64,000 nt of DNA from Synergistaceae bacterium (GCA_021372895.1 JAJFTP010000007.1:1-64000), one strand, 5' to 3'; counted from the first letter of the stretch, positions 8,243 through 16,394 are shown. The notes: generated by a model not told the origin, from the sequence alone. A program made the numbers and translations.

Positions 8243-9523
8243 CTAGCCCAGAATATCCCTGGGGTCTGTGATGACGCCCTTGACCGCGGTCGCCATTGCG
8301 GACATCGGGCTCATAAGGTACGTATGGCTTCCCTTGCCGACCTTGCCGATAAAGTTGCGGTTCGTCGTTGAACAGCCTATATCGCCGCTGGGGAGTGCAC
8401 CATAGTGTTCGGCGGTGCATAGCGCGCATGTCGGGTTTGTAAAGACGACTCCTGCCTCCAGGAACTTTTCTATCATGCCGGCCCTGGCACACTGGAGCTG
8501 TACTTCGGTAGTGCAGGGGGTGATTATCGTTCGTACCTTGGGGTCGACCTTGCCGCCGCCGGCCATAAGAACATCATATGCAGCCTTGATGTCTTCAAAG
8601 CGGCCGTTTGAGCAGGAACCTATATGCACCTGGTCTACCGCAGTGCCTGCGATTTCCCTGATGGGTCTGACGTTGTCCGGTGCGTCAGGGCAGGATGCAA
8701 GCGGCTCAAGTTTTGAGACGTCGTACTTGATTATCCTGCAGTACTCAGCATCAGGATCCGCAGAGAACTCTTTGATACGTTCCTCAACGATCGGGCCTGC
8801 ACGCTCGACCATCCACTTAAGGACTTCGCCGTTCGGCATGATAAGCGGGACCTTGCCGCTCATCTCTGAAACCATGGAACATAGGGTAATGCGCTCTGCA
8901 AGGTTTGAATTTTCTATTGTTTCTCCTGTAAACTCGACCGCAAGGAAGTCCATGCCCCCCGCGCCCAGGTCGCCGACTATTCGCGTAAGGAGGTCTCTCA
9001 TGCAGACGCCCTTCTGGAATTTGCCCGTTACCTCTATCTTCATTGTCTCAGGCACGCGGAACCAGTTTATCCCGTTTATGAATGCCGCAACGATGTCGGT
9101 GTTTCCTACTCCGGTGGCAAAAGAACCGACTGCACCAAGGAGGTTCATGTGGCTGTCGGTGCCCAGGACGACATCGCCGGGTTTGATCATCCCGGCTTCA
9201 AGCATTACATGCTGGCCTATGCCGTGGTTAATGTCGAATACGCGCTTGATACCCTGTTTCTTCGCAAACTCACGAATGATCTTCTGATTTGCTGAAACCT
9301 TCTCCGAGTGTGAAGGAGCCTGCAGGTCAAAAGTGAACGCTATCTTATCGGGATCCCATACCTTGGCATCCGCGCCCATTTCCTTCTCAAACTGCAGAAC
9401 ACAGTTTGCCCCACCGAAATCCCGCGCCGTTGCCCAGTCTATTTTGCACCAGACACGGTCTCCAACCTTTACGGGTTTGCCTGCGGCCCGTTCCATGATC
9501 TTGACTATCGCTGTCTTACCCAT
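8243..9523 (-). CDS. Aconitase/isopropylmalate dehydratase family large subunit (pair 2)
   Basis: Catalytic [4Fe-4S] subunit (426 residues). Cluster ligands lie in IGSCSNGR and in CALCTAEHYG; the pair-1 protein has the more usual CGPCLGAH at the second site, so this paralogue differs right next to the cluster. LGTDSHMNLLGA is the counterpart of the GSDSHT active-site loop. I chose ATG 9523 because GGAGGG directly abuts the alternative ATG 9532, while it sits 9 nt from 9523. The gene begins 43 nt after the HD-domain gene and is followed by its small subunit after 18 nt. Confidence 0.87.
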   Translation of the reverse strand: MGKTAIVKIMERAAGKPVKVGDRVWCKIDWATARDFGGANCVLQFEKEMGADAKVWDPDKIAFTFDLQAPSHSEKVSANQKIIREFAKKQGIKRVFDINHGIGQHVMLEAGMIKPGDVVLGTDSHMNLLGAVGSFATGVGNTDIVAAFINGINWFRVPETMKIEVTGKFQKGVCMRDLLTRIVGDLGAGGMDFLAVEFTGETIENSNLAERITLCSMVSEMSGKVPLIMPNGEVLKWMVERAGPIVEERIKEFSADPDAEYCRIIKYDVSKLEPLASCPDAPDNVRPIREIAGTAVDQVHIGSCSNGRFEDIKAAYDVLMAGGGKVDPKVRTIITPCTTEVQLQCARAGMIEKFLEAGVVFTNPTCALCTAEHYGALPSGDIGCSTTNRNFIGKVGKGSHTYLMSPMSAMATAVKGVITDPRDILG

Positions 9524-9566
9524 GACGGTCATCCCTCCGTATATTTTGTTGATGTTGCTGATGATA

Positions 9567-10127
9567 TTATTTCATTCCGAGGAACGACTTCACACCTTCA
9601 AAATTCATGAAGTCGGCCTTGTTCACAATTACCCCTTCAGGGCTGCGGAGAGTCCCGTCGCCCTCATGCGCATGGTTTGCTATTATGTGGCCTATTGCAT
9701 CCGGACACCCGTTGCGAAGTGCAATGACAGTCCCTGAGAACGGATGGCGAAGGTTCTTTCCCATAGTTGACTTGACTGTCTCTCCGGCCGAATTTTTTTC
9801 ATATTCGACTAACTTGCCGACATCGTGAAGAAGCGCGCCTGCGACCAGGAGGTCATTATCAAGCGTGAACTTAGGATCCTTTGCCGGATAAATTGCGTTG
9901 AACTCCTCCATTGCGCTCTTTGCCATGCGCGTTACGCCCCGCACGTGGTCAAGGTATGAGAATGGACAGTCCGGAATGAGAAGGGTAAACGGTATCTTGT
10001 CCATATCGTCAGGCTCCCAGCCGCCTGTCTTAAGAGCATCGATGTAAGATGCGACCACCTTGTCCTGCAGCCCCTTGTCCTTGATCCATTCGATCTCAGG
10101 AAAGAGTTCTCTGATTCTTTTTTCCAT
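9567..10127 (-). CDS. HD-domain phosphohydrolase-like protein
   Basis: Small HD-superfamily protein, 186 residues. Metal-binding motifs appear in order: a His in YLDHVRGV, the HD pair in LLHDVGK, a HAHEGDG segment with further histidines, and an Asp in VNKADF. This matches metal-dependent phosphohydrolases acting on nucleotides or phosphoesters, but nothing identifies the substrate. The ATG at 10127 has GGAGGCG upstream; reading further upstream would run through the regulatory palindrome at 10190-10200. It is the first gene after the regulator and is probably co-transcribed with the hydratase genes. Its role in citrate or 2-oxo acid metabolism is unexplained. Confidence 0.8.
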   Translation of the reverse strand: MEKRIRELFPEIEWIKDKGLQDKVVASYIDALKTGGWEPDDMDKIPFTLLIPDCPFSYLDHVRGVTRMAKSAMEEFNAIYPAKDPKFTLDNDLLVAGALLHDVGKLVEYEKNSAGETVKSTMGKNLRHPFSGTVIALRNGCPDAIGHIIANHAHEGDGTLRSPEGVIVNKADFMNFEGVKSFLGMK

Positions 10128-10189
10128 AATCGACGCCTCCTGTTTATATGATGTATGTGATATTAAGTATTTTTGAATAATTACTTTAC

Positions 10190-10200
10190 TGGTCAGACCA
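10190..10200. promoter_or_regulatory. FadR/GntR-type operator palindrome TGGTCAGACCA
   Basis: Perfect 11-bp palindrome (odd centre) of the TGGTNNNACCA form recognised by FCD-type GntR regulators such as FadR and PdhR. It lies 2 nt past the regulator's stop codon and 63 nt upstream of the HD-domain gene, where it could control the citrate operon. A related site, TAGTCAGACTA, lies upstream of the regulator. Binding by the adjacent regulator is inferred. Confidence 0.65.
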
Positions 10201-10201
10201 A

Positions 10202-10900
10202 TCAGCGCTGAGCAGCTATTCCTTTGTGCAGAGTCCTGTATATTCTGTCGATATGACACGCGGCCATCTCCTTTGCCCGATCAACGTCATGGTCAAGGAT
10301 CGCGTCATACATGGTCCTGTGTTCGAGAAGAAAAGCATCTTTGTCATCGAGCAGGTTGTAAATCTTATCGTGAGTTGCCATAATAAGATCGAAATTCATC
10401 CTTGTGATGTTTACGAATACAAAGTTGTGGGTCGCCTCCGCGAGGACAAGATGGAAGTCAAAATCAGCCTGGGCCCGGCCGGACGGTTCGGTGAGATTCT
10501 TCTCGGTTGCCGTGATCACGCGCAGCATACGAGTCAGGTCGGATGGGGTCGCCTTCATCGCGCTCTCGCCTGCAATAGCAGGGTCAAGGACACGGCGTGC
10601 CTCCATGAGCTCAAGGATGGCCGAATCTTCAAGAGGTATCGTTTTCTTGTCTTCGGAAATAGACCTGGGGTGACGGACGAAACGGCCCTTGCCCGGGATG
10701 GACTCGATGAGGCCGAGAAGCTCCATCACCCGGAAAGCTTCACGAAGAGAACTTCGGCTGACGCCAAAATCATTCATCATCTGGCGTTCTGACGAAAGCG
10801 GATCTCCAGGCAGGATATCCCCGTTTGAGATGGACTCCTTAAGTTTTTCTACAACCTTTTCGTATATGCGGGTCCCCCGCGCAACGTGCGTTTCAGCCAT
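10202..10900 (-). CDS. FadR-subfamily GntR transcriptional regulator with FCD domain
   Basis: DNA-binding regulator of 232 residues. The N-terminal winged helix-turn-helix (about 10-80) carries the GntR signature LPGDPLSSERQMMNDFGVSRSSLREAFRVME. The C-terminal FCD ligand-binding helical domain keeps the usual acidic and histidine positions (DFDFHLVLAEATHN, EHRTMYDAI, ACHI) that bind a metal and an organic acid. The start is ATG 10900 with GGAG upstream. As the first gene of the minus-strand cluster, with matching palindromes on both sides, it is the likely local repressor, sensing perhaps citrate or a related acid. The ligand is a guess. Confidence 0.88.
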   Translation of the reverse strand: MAETHVARGTRIYEKVVEKLKESISNGDILPGDPLSSERQMMNDFGVSRSSLREAFRVMELLGLIESIPGKGRFVRHPRSISEDKKTIPLEDSAILELMEARRVLDPAIAGESAMKATPSDLTRMLRVITATEKNLTEPSGRAQADFDFHLVLAEATHNFVFVNITRMNFDLIMATHDKIYNLLDDKDAFLLEHRTMYDAILDHDVDRAKEMAACHIDRIYRTLHKGIAAQR

Positions 10901-11340
10901 GCGAAAAAACTCCTTTCCTGGACCACCCAGTATACTTTATACTACCCTGTGATTAAAAAATCAAGTGCAATGGAGCATTCTAAATAGTCAGACTAATCGC
11001 TTGTGAAATGAGGTAACGGGGATTGCCAGACGGCTTATGGATGCCGTAGGATCCGGGCCGGTGCGTACCAAAACGGAAGTGTTCCGTTTCATATAGAGAA
11101 AAACATCTGGAATAACAAATAATCGATAATATAGATATATAATATATAGAAGCGTACGGACAAGCTATAATATAATGATGGCTGATAAGCCGGATATGGG
11201 CCGGGGGCTGGGATGATGCCCAAATGCGGTAGTTTTACCGTAACATTTGTCCATTCAAACATCCGGTGTTTTCTTAACTGAGAGGGGTCGGGCCTGTGGT
11301 GGAACGTGCACTTGAAATGAAGATGCAGGAGCTGCTTTCG
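10901..11340. other. Divergent intergenic region between regulator and radical SAM gene
   Basis: About 440 nt without a gene. It contains the operator-like palindrome at 10985-10995, a pair of overlapping TATAAT sequences at 11166-11176 that could serve the radical SAM gene, and AT-rich DNA around 11100-11170. I see no hairpin, small gene or RNA I can support. Confidence 0.4.
10985..10995. promoter_or_regulatory. Second operator-like palindrome TAGTCAGACTA
   Basis: Perfect 11-bp palindrome sharing the GTCAGAC core with the site at 10190-10200. It lies 85 nt upstream of the GntR-type regulator's start, a position that suits autoregulation. The shared core on both sides of the same regulator gene is the evidence; binding is inferred. 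Confidence 0.6.
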
Positions 11341-12588
11341 ATGTCTGGAAAGAAGATACTTGGCGTTAATCCTCCGGTGCATGACTTCGCTTTCTTTGAC
11401 CTCTGGTCCAAGCCGCTTGGGCTGCTGTATCTTCTGCAGAGGATGAGGGATAACGGGAACGAGGTCCGACTGCTTGACTGTATCCACGAAGGCGCAGAAG
11501 GCAGGAAGTCCTTTGGCCGTGAAAAAATAGCTGAGACAGAGATAGAAAAGCCTGCGGCATATTTTGGTATAAAGAGAAAATATCACCATTTCGGAATGAA
11601 AGAAGAGGGTTTTTCAGCAAGGCTCAAAGAGCTCCCGAGACCGGATGCCGTACTGCTGACCTCAGCTATGACTTACTGGTACGGAGGAGTCAGGTGGGCA
11701 ACAGCGCTGCTGCACAGGGAACTTCCCGGCGTACCTGTCATCCTCGGAGGCATTTACGCTCGTCTATGTCCCGATCATGCTTCGGCTCTCGGCGCTGATT
11801 TTATTGTAACTGAGCATTGGGAGCCGGATGTATCATATCCGGCGATGGACCTTTATGGTGATCCGCCTTATGGAGTGACTATGACATCTTTCGGCTGTCC
11901 GATGGCCTGCAGCTACTGTGCGTCGCACATTCTATGGCCGGATTACAGAAGAAGATCTCTGGAAGAGGTGACCGGTGAAATTGATTTTCAGGCAAAGCTC
12001 GGAGCCGAGGATTTCGCATTTTATGATGATGCCCTTCTTATGCATAAGAGGGAAAATTTATATCCTCTATGCCATGAACTGATCAGGCTGTATCAAGGCA
12101 GACTGCGCTTCCACACCCCTAACGGCCTTCACGTGCGCGAGATAGACTACGAGTGTGCCATACTATTAAAAATGACAGGTTTCAAAACGATACGCCTTTC
12201 TCTGGAAAGTGTTGACCCGAAGGTCGCGAGCGCAAGCTCGGGCAAAGTCCTGCGCGAAGAATACGCTTCAGCAGTCAGAAACCTCCGCAGGGCAGGCTGG
12301 TCGCGTGATGACTGCGAGACCTACATACTGCTCGGTCTGCCCGGTCAGAGCATAGAGTCGATCAGGGAAACAATAAATTTTGTAAATGCGTCCGGTGGGA
12401 AGCCAAAGCTGGCCGAATTCTCACCCATACCGGGAACGAGGTCGTTTTCACAAGCTGCGGCCTTGATTCCGGAGCTTCTGACAGAGCCGCTTTTACACAA
12501 TAACTCAGTCTATTCTTCGTGGATTTCCGGTGCCATATCAGAGGAGGATCTGCAGGGATTGAAAGATCTTGCGAGAAAGACTCATTAG
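11341..12588 (+). CDS. B12-binding-type radical SAM protein of unknown function
   Basis: Radical SAM enzyme of about 415 residues. An N-terminal Rossmann-like region begins KKILGVNPPV, as in cobalamin-binding radical SAM proteins, and the [4Fe-4S] motif CPMACSYC (CxxxCxxC) follows after FGCP. TETYILLGLPGQS resembles the later conserved strand of this class. I chose ATG 11341 because AGGAG lies 9 nt upstream and family similarity begins there; GTG 11296 is an in-frame alternative adding 15 residues. The gene stands alone between divergent and convergent neighbours. Relatives modify lipids, tetrapyrroles or natural products; no substrate is suggested here. Confidence 0.75.
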   Translation: MSGKKILGVNPPVHDFAFFDLWSKPLGLLYLLQRMRDNGNEVRLLDCIHEGAEGRKSFGREKIAETEIEKPAAYFGIKRKYHHFGMKEEGFSARLKELPRPDAVLLTSAMTYWYGGVRWATALLHRELPGVPVILGGIYARLCPDHASALGADFIVTEHWEPDVSYPAMDLYGDPPYGVTMTSFGCPMACSYCASHILWPDYRRRSLEEVTGEIDFQAKLGAEDFAFYDDALLMHKRENLYPLCHELIRLYQGRLRFHTPNGLHVREIDYECAILLKMTGFKTIRLSLESVDPKVASASSGKVLREEYASAVRNLRRAGWSRDDCETYILLGLPGQSIESIRETINFVNASGGKPKLAEFSPIPGTRSFSQAAALIPELLTEPLLHNNSVYSSWISGAISEEDLQGLKDLARKTH

Positions 12589-12746
12589 GCGAACGCCGGT
12601 CGATATGCCGAAGGAATATCCCGCTATCGTAAGGTGTGCGGCACGGACACACGGCCGTCAAGAAAGATCAGATGTCTGTTTGCGGCGACTCCTGTGTAAT
12701 GTTGCAAGGTGATCAAGATTGACAAAATAACGGTGCAGTATATGGC

Positions 12747-12786
12747 GCGGGGCCCCCTGCTGCCGGAAGCAGCTAAAGGTCCCCGC
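12747..12786. other. Nested GC-rich hairpin between convergent genes
   Basis: GCGGGG at 12747-12752 pairs with CCCCGC at 12781-12786, enclosing a second stem CTGCT/AGCAG. It lies between the ends of the radical SAM gene and ppnP, where it may stop transcription. There is no clear T-run on either strand, so a Rho-independent terminator is not certain. Confidence 0.4.
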
Positions 12787-12828
12787 TCAAATTCCGGAAG
12801 TCAGTACTGAAAGCTCAAGCCGTGTCGT

Positions 12829-13152
12829 TTATTTATCAGAGATGTACGAGCATACATACTGTACGGGTACATAGCAACGAAAACAGTATTTGCTGTTTCC
12901 CGGCAGATCGAAGTTCTCTCCGGCCTTGACTTTTATGTACTCTGCAGAGCCCGGAAGAAGGACCTCGCACTCTCCGTCGATGATTTCCATGATCTCTGCA
13001 TCGCCGGTGCCGAACTCATAGCTGCCCGGCAGGAAAAGGCCGAGCGTCTTGCGCTTTCCATCCTTGGTATATACCGTGTGGCTGACTACTTTCCCGTCAA
13101 AATATACGTTTGCCTTTGCAACAGCGGTTACGTCTTCCAGTTTCTCGATCAT
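12829..13152 (-). CDS. ppnP: Pyrimidine/purine nucleoside phosphorylase (UPF0345)
   Basis: Cupin-fold enzyme that phosphorolyses many nucleosides to a base and ribose-1-phosphate (activity known for E. coli PpnP, formerly YaiE). At 107 residues it is slightly longer than the ~94-residue E. coli protein because of a short N-terminal extension. Family blocks are present: NVYFDGKVVS, LGLFLPGSYEFGT, EIMEIIDGECEVLLPGS and the closing FDLPGNSKYCF. The ATG has AGGAGG upstream. It is divergent from nudC, so both may share the 136-nt control region between them. Assignment is good. Confidence 0.88.
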   Translation of the reverse strand: MIEKLEDVTAVAKANVYFDGKVVSHTVYTKDGKRKTLGLFLPGSYEFGTGDAEIMEIIDGECEVLLPGSAEYIKVKAGENFDLPGNSKYCFRCYVPVQYVCSYISDK

Positions 13153-13288
13153 CCGATGTCCAACCTCCTGAGAAAATAATGAATGCCGTTTAATGCTGTA
13201 ATAATAGTGTGAATTTTGTCCTGCGTCCAGTAAAATAGTCTTGTCTGCGCAGGTTTTGTCAATTGCAAAAATATATGGGGGAATTTAT

Positions 13289-14053
13289 ATGCCAAACGTC
13301 TATGCGTTCAGCGACGGCAGAATAGTTTTAAGGGACAACGGCACAGCTCTGCCAGATAGGGACTCTGATATCGGGCTGGAAAAATTATTCTTAAACAGAG
13401 GTTTTGTGGATAAGGAAGACAGGTATGGCGATATCTGGGCGGAATTGCCTGAAGATGCAACTCTTCCATTAGGTTATTCTCTGTGTGAGCGGCGTGAACT
13501 CTGGCCCGTCTTCGATGAAAAAACTTTTTTTCGTGCCGGCAAGGCATATCATTTAATGGAGTGGCAGAGGACGCACAAATTCTGCGGGGTCTGCGGAGCG
13601 CGCTCTGAATTTGACGGCAGAGAACTCGCGATGCGCTGCCCGGAATGCGGGGAGCTTGTGTTTCCGGTTATAGCGCCTGCGATAATAGTTGCGGTAGAGA
13701 AAGACGGGAAACTGTTGATGGGACACGGTGTCTCATTTCCGCCGGGACGTTTCAGCGTACTGGCAGGTTTTGTCGAACCTGGTGAAAGCTTGGAAGAGTG
13801 TGTCAGACGCGAGGTCTATGAGGAATCGAAAATACTGGTGAAAAACATAAGCTACTTTGGCAGCCAGCCATGGCCCTTCCCGCGCTCTCTGATGGCGGGG
13901 TTTACCGCGGAATGGGAGAGCGGCGATATCGAGCCGGATATGACTGAGGTGACAGACATACGCTGGTTTGCTCCTGACGAAATGCCGGAATATTTCAAGG
14001 GCCTCAGTATATCCAGCCGGCTGATAAATGATTTTATAAAAAGGCATTCGTAA
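13289..14053 (+). CDS. nudC: NAD(P)H diphosphatase of the NudC type (Nudix)
   Basis: Zn-containing Nudix hydrolase that splits NADH to NMNH and AMP and, in E. coli, removes NAD caps from RNA. Three diagnostic parts are visible: a four-cysteine zinc ribbon (CGVCG and CPECG), the full Nudix box from GFVEPGES to REVYEES, and the NudC-specific SQPWPFPRS sequence just after it. I chose ATG 13289, with GGGGG 7 nt upstream, over an upstream TTG at 13241 that has no ribosome-binding site. The protein has 254 residues, close to the family norm. Confidence 0.92.
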   Translation: MPNVYAFSDGRIVLRDNGTALPDRDSDIGLEKLFLNRGFVDKEDRYGDIWAELPEDATLPLGYSLCERRELWPVFDEKTFFRAGKAYHLMEWQRTHKFCGVCGARSEFDGRELAMRCPECGELVFPVIAPAIIVAVEKDGKLLMGHGVSFPPGRFSVLAGFVEPGESLEECVRREVYEESKILVKNISYFGSQPWPFPRSLMAGFTAEWESGDIEPDMTEVTDIRWFAPDEMPEYFKGLSISSRLINDFIKRHS

Positions 14054-14090
14054 ACTACTGATGATTTAAGCTGCTCTTTAATGTACATTA

Positions 14091-14120
14091 ACACAGGGCA
14101 TAGTCTGATATGCCCTGTGT
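14091..14120. other. Perfect 12-bp hairpin between nudC and the M48 protease
   Basis: ACACAGGGCATA (14091-14102) pairs perfectly with 14109-14120 around a 6-nt loop. No T-run follows, so a simple intrinsic terminator is doubtful. It could end nudC transcription, stabilise its 3' end, or regulate the following gene, which starts 50 nt downstream. Confidence 0.45.
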
Positions 14121-14169
14121 CAGACAGAACGACAAATTCCGCAGTAATTTTAGAAGGAGGCCTGTGCTT

Positions 14170-14991
14170 ATGAAATTAAAAATATATAATGTGCTGCTTT
14201 TTATGCTTATAGCAGTTTTCTTTGCAATACCCGCAGAGGCCAAGCTCTCGCATGAGACCGCCAAAAATGTGTGGGGCCGCGTTGCTGAAGCAACGGATCT
14301 TACAAAAATTCCGTTTACAATAAAAGAGGAGAAGACGCCGAACGCCTGGGTCACAAACGGTAAATCAGTCACAGTAACGACCGGGCTTCTAAACATCCTT
14401 GATTCCCCAGCCGAGCTTTACGGAGTCTTCGCACATGAGGCAGGACACGCCAAGCTCGGACACTATGATGACACAGTTAAGCACGCGACCGGGCTGTCCG
14501 TTGCCGCGGCAGTACTGGGACAACTTCTTGGCGGAGGTATCGGAGACACCGCGGTAAATGTCGGCGCAAACCTTGCATACGCCGGATGGAGCCGGGAACA
14601 GGAGGTAGAGGCCGACGATTACGCTGTGAGGCTTGCGCACAAAAACGGAGAAGATCCAGTCGGATTGTACAGCGCAATGCTTAAACTTTCGAAGAGCGGC
14701 TCGAAGCTGCAGCCCAGCGGATTTAACTCGCATCCGCCTGATGATCGCAGGCTTCTCCATATAAGGAATGAAATACTGAAAGTTGAGCCTAATGCCAAAT
14801 TTCCGGACGGTTCAGAGAAAACCTCCGGTTTGCAGACACCTGTGGACCCTGTAGCCAAGACTCAGACAGATCAGCCTAAAACTGCAACAGTTGGACCCCG
14901 AAAATCCGGCGGATATGATATAGATGCGGCTATCGAGCGCATGAAGAAAGAAGAGGCCGCCAAAAACAAAGCAGCCGGAAGCACTAACTGA
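14170..14991 (+). CDS. Exported M48-family zinc metalloprotease
   Basis: The 273-residue protein starts with a clear signal sequence (Lys-rich start, hydrophobic IYNVLLFMLIAVFFAIP, AEA before the likely cleavage point), so it acts outside the cytoplasmic membrane. The zinc motif HEAGHAKLGH (HExxH) is followed by the third-ligand glutamate in EVEADDYA, as in M48 proteins of the YfgC/BepA or Oma1 type. The C-terminal ~60 residues are Pro/Thr/Lys-rich and probably disordered. ATG 14170 has GAAGGAGG 9 nt upstream; earlier in-frame starts would translate through the hairpin at 14091-14120. The cobO gene begins 2 nt downstream, an unlikely functional pair. Confidence 0.85.
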   Translation: MKLKIYNVLLFMLIAVFFAIPAEAKLSHETAKNVWGRVAEATDLTKIPFTIKEEKTPNAWVTNGKSVTVTTGLLNILDSPAELYGVFAHEAGHAKLGHYDDTVKHATGLSVAAAVLGQLLGGGIGDTAVNVGANLAYAGWSREQEVEADDYAVRLAHKNGEDPVGLYSAMLKLSKSGSKLQPSGFNSHPPDDRRLLHIRNEILKVEPNAKFPDGSEKTSGLQTPVDPVAKTQTDQPKTATVGPRKSGGYDIDAAIERMKKEEAAKNKAAGSTN

Positions 14992-14992
14992 T

Positions 14993-15520
14993 ATGTTTGG
15001 CGAAAAGGGGCTCACACAAATCTATACCGGGGATGGCAAGGGCAAGACGACAGCCGCTTTTGGGCTTGCGCTTCGGGCAGCCGGGCAGGGAGCTCGTGTC
15101 GCAATAATACAGTTCATGAAGGGTTGGAAGCATTACGGCGAGCTTAAATCCGCAGTGATGATCCCTAATGTGACGTTGATACAGACCGGCCGCCAGGATT
15201 ATGTCTATCGCGGCAAGGAGACGCCGGAGGACTATACAGAGGCTCAGCGCGGGCTGAAACTGGCGCAGGGGTTTGCCTTGCCCGACAAGTGCGACATGCT
15301 TATACTCGATGAAATAAACGTCGCGCTTGACTATGCCCTTATTCCGCTCGAAAGCGTCATCGAGCTTGTCATGAGCAAGCCTCATGAGATGGAGCTCATA
15401 CTGACAGGTCGCTCCGCGCCTCAGAAGCTGATCGAGGCGGCTGACCTTGTAACAGAGATGAGAGAGATAAAACATCCGTATCGGCAGGGGGTACAGGCGA
15501 GAAGGGGAGTAGAGTACTGA
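14993..15520 (+). CDS. cobO: Corrinoid adenosyltransferase (CobA/CobO/BtuR type)
   Basis: Cytosolic enzyme that transfers the adenosyl group of ATP to reduced cob(I)alamin or a cobyrinic precursor. The 175-residue protein has the P-loop GDGKGKTT near the N-terminus, then AAFGLALRAAGQGARVAIIQFMKG, and the LDEIN box near residue 105, all diagnostic of the family. No other cobalamin-synthesis genes are near, so salvage is a plausible role. The corrinoid methyltransferase cluster 20 kb away and the B12-type radical SAM protein are possible users. It starts directly after the M48 protease gene. Confidence 0.92.
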   Translation: MFGEKGLTQIYTGDGKGKTTAAFGLALRAAGQGARVAIIQFMKGWKHYGELKSAVMIPNVTLIQTGRQDYVYRGKETPEDYTEAQRGLKLAQGFALPDKCDMLILDEINVALDYALIPLESVIELVMSKPHEMELILTGRSAPQKLIEAADLVTEMREIKHPYRQGVQARRGVEY

Positions 15521-15643
15521 TCTGCTGCGCTTGAGTCATGTGGATCTTTTATCGCACCGCGCCGTCCACTCCGTTAAAATCCGGAAAGAAACAAATGCCT
15601 TTTTCAGCGATAATCAAAATGGAGCGTAAGGTAACCAAGCCGG

Positions 15644-15672
15644 TTGACAAATTATATATATTGGCTTAATCT
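15644..15672 (+). promoter_or_regulatory. Sigma-70-type promoter of the rubrerythrin gene
   Basis: TTGACA at 15644-15649, a 17-nt spacer, and TAATCT at 15667-15672, about 70 nt upstream of the ATG. An AAAATAGTTTT palindromic stretch follows at the expected start of transcription and might be an operator for a peroxide or Fur-family regulator; that part is speculative. Confidence 0.6.
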
Positions 15673-15740
15673 AAAATAGTTTTAAACAACAATGACCATC
15701 GCTTTCCGTACAGGGAAGAAAAATATCAAAGGAGGCAATA

Positions 15741-16238
15741 ATGATGAAAACACAGGACGACCTTGCAACGGCATTCGCAGGAGAATCACAGGCAAACCGC
15801 AAGTATCTCTTATTTGCAGAGCAGGCAGAAAAAGAAGGTTTCGATAACATTGCCAGGCTCTTCCGTGCAACGGCAGCAGCGGAAACGATCCACGCTTTCG
15901 GCGAATTTAAGGCAAAAGGCGGGATTGGCACGACCGCGGAGAATCTTGTTACAGCAAAAGAAGGCGAGACTTATGAGTTTACCTCAATGTATCCGCCAAT
16001 GCTCGAAGACGCTAAAGCAGATGGCAATAATGAAGCGGCGCGCATATTCCATTTTGCACTTGAGGCTGAGAAGGTCCACGCACGCCTGTACCACGAGGCG
16101 CTTGCCAATCTCGGCAATGAGCCTGAAGGTCAGGACTACTACCTCTGCCCGATTTGCGGATACATTCATAAAGGCACGGAAGCAACAAGTCCATGCCCGA
16201 TCTGCGGAGCAAAGCCCTCCATTTTTAAGAAGTTTTAA
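15741..16238 (+). CDS. Rubrerythrin
   Basis: Non-haem di-iron peroxidase that protects anaerobes from hydrogen peroxide in the cytosol. The 165 residues comprise a ferritin-like four-helix domain (AGESQANRKYLLFAEQAEKEG, then AETIHAF with iron-binding Glu/His, and a second pair in ALEAEKVHARLY) and a C-terminal rubredoxin-like centre with CPICG and CPICG. It is shorter than the ~190-residue Desulfovibrio protein but complete in both domains. AGGAGG precedes the ATGATG start. It has its own promoter and a strong terminator, so it is monocistronic. Confidence 0.93.
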   Translation: MMKTQDDLATAFAGESQANRKYLLFAEQAEKEGFDNIARLFRATAAAETIHAFGEFKAKGGIGTTAENLVTAKEGETYEFTSMYPPMLEDAKADGNNEAARIFHFALEAEKVHARLYHEALANLGNEPEGQDYYLCPICGYIHKGTEATSPCPICGAKPSIFKKF

Positions 16239-16308
16239 GTATTTGTAAATATTTTAATATAGCTGTCTCTTTAAACAAAGCGCCGGTGATCAAAGCAGAT
16301 ATATGCTG

Positions 16309-16333
16309 GCCGTCCGAAAGGGCGGCTTTTTTT
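16309..16333 (+). terminator. Rho-independent terminator after rubrerythrin
   Basis: GCCGTCC/GGGCGGC stem with a GAAA tetraloop, followed by seven T residues. It lies 70 nt past the rubrerythrin stop codon. Confidence 0.85.
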
Positions 16334-16394
16334 ATTGCTTTTTATGTGCGGAGACTGTAAGCTGTTGTAAAATCTGATGTACCATGCTTCGTCA

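Noticed and set aside
1332-10900. Leucine biosynthesis operon (leuB, leuC, leuD)
   Set aside because: The dehydrogenase keeps isocitrate-type arginines and serine, citrate lyase genes share the strand, and no leuA-like synthase is present.
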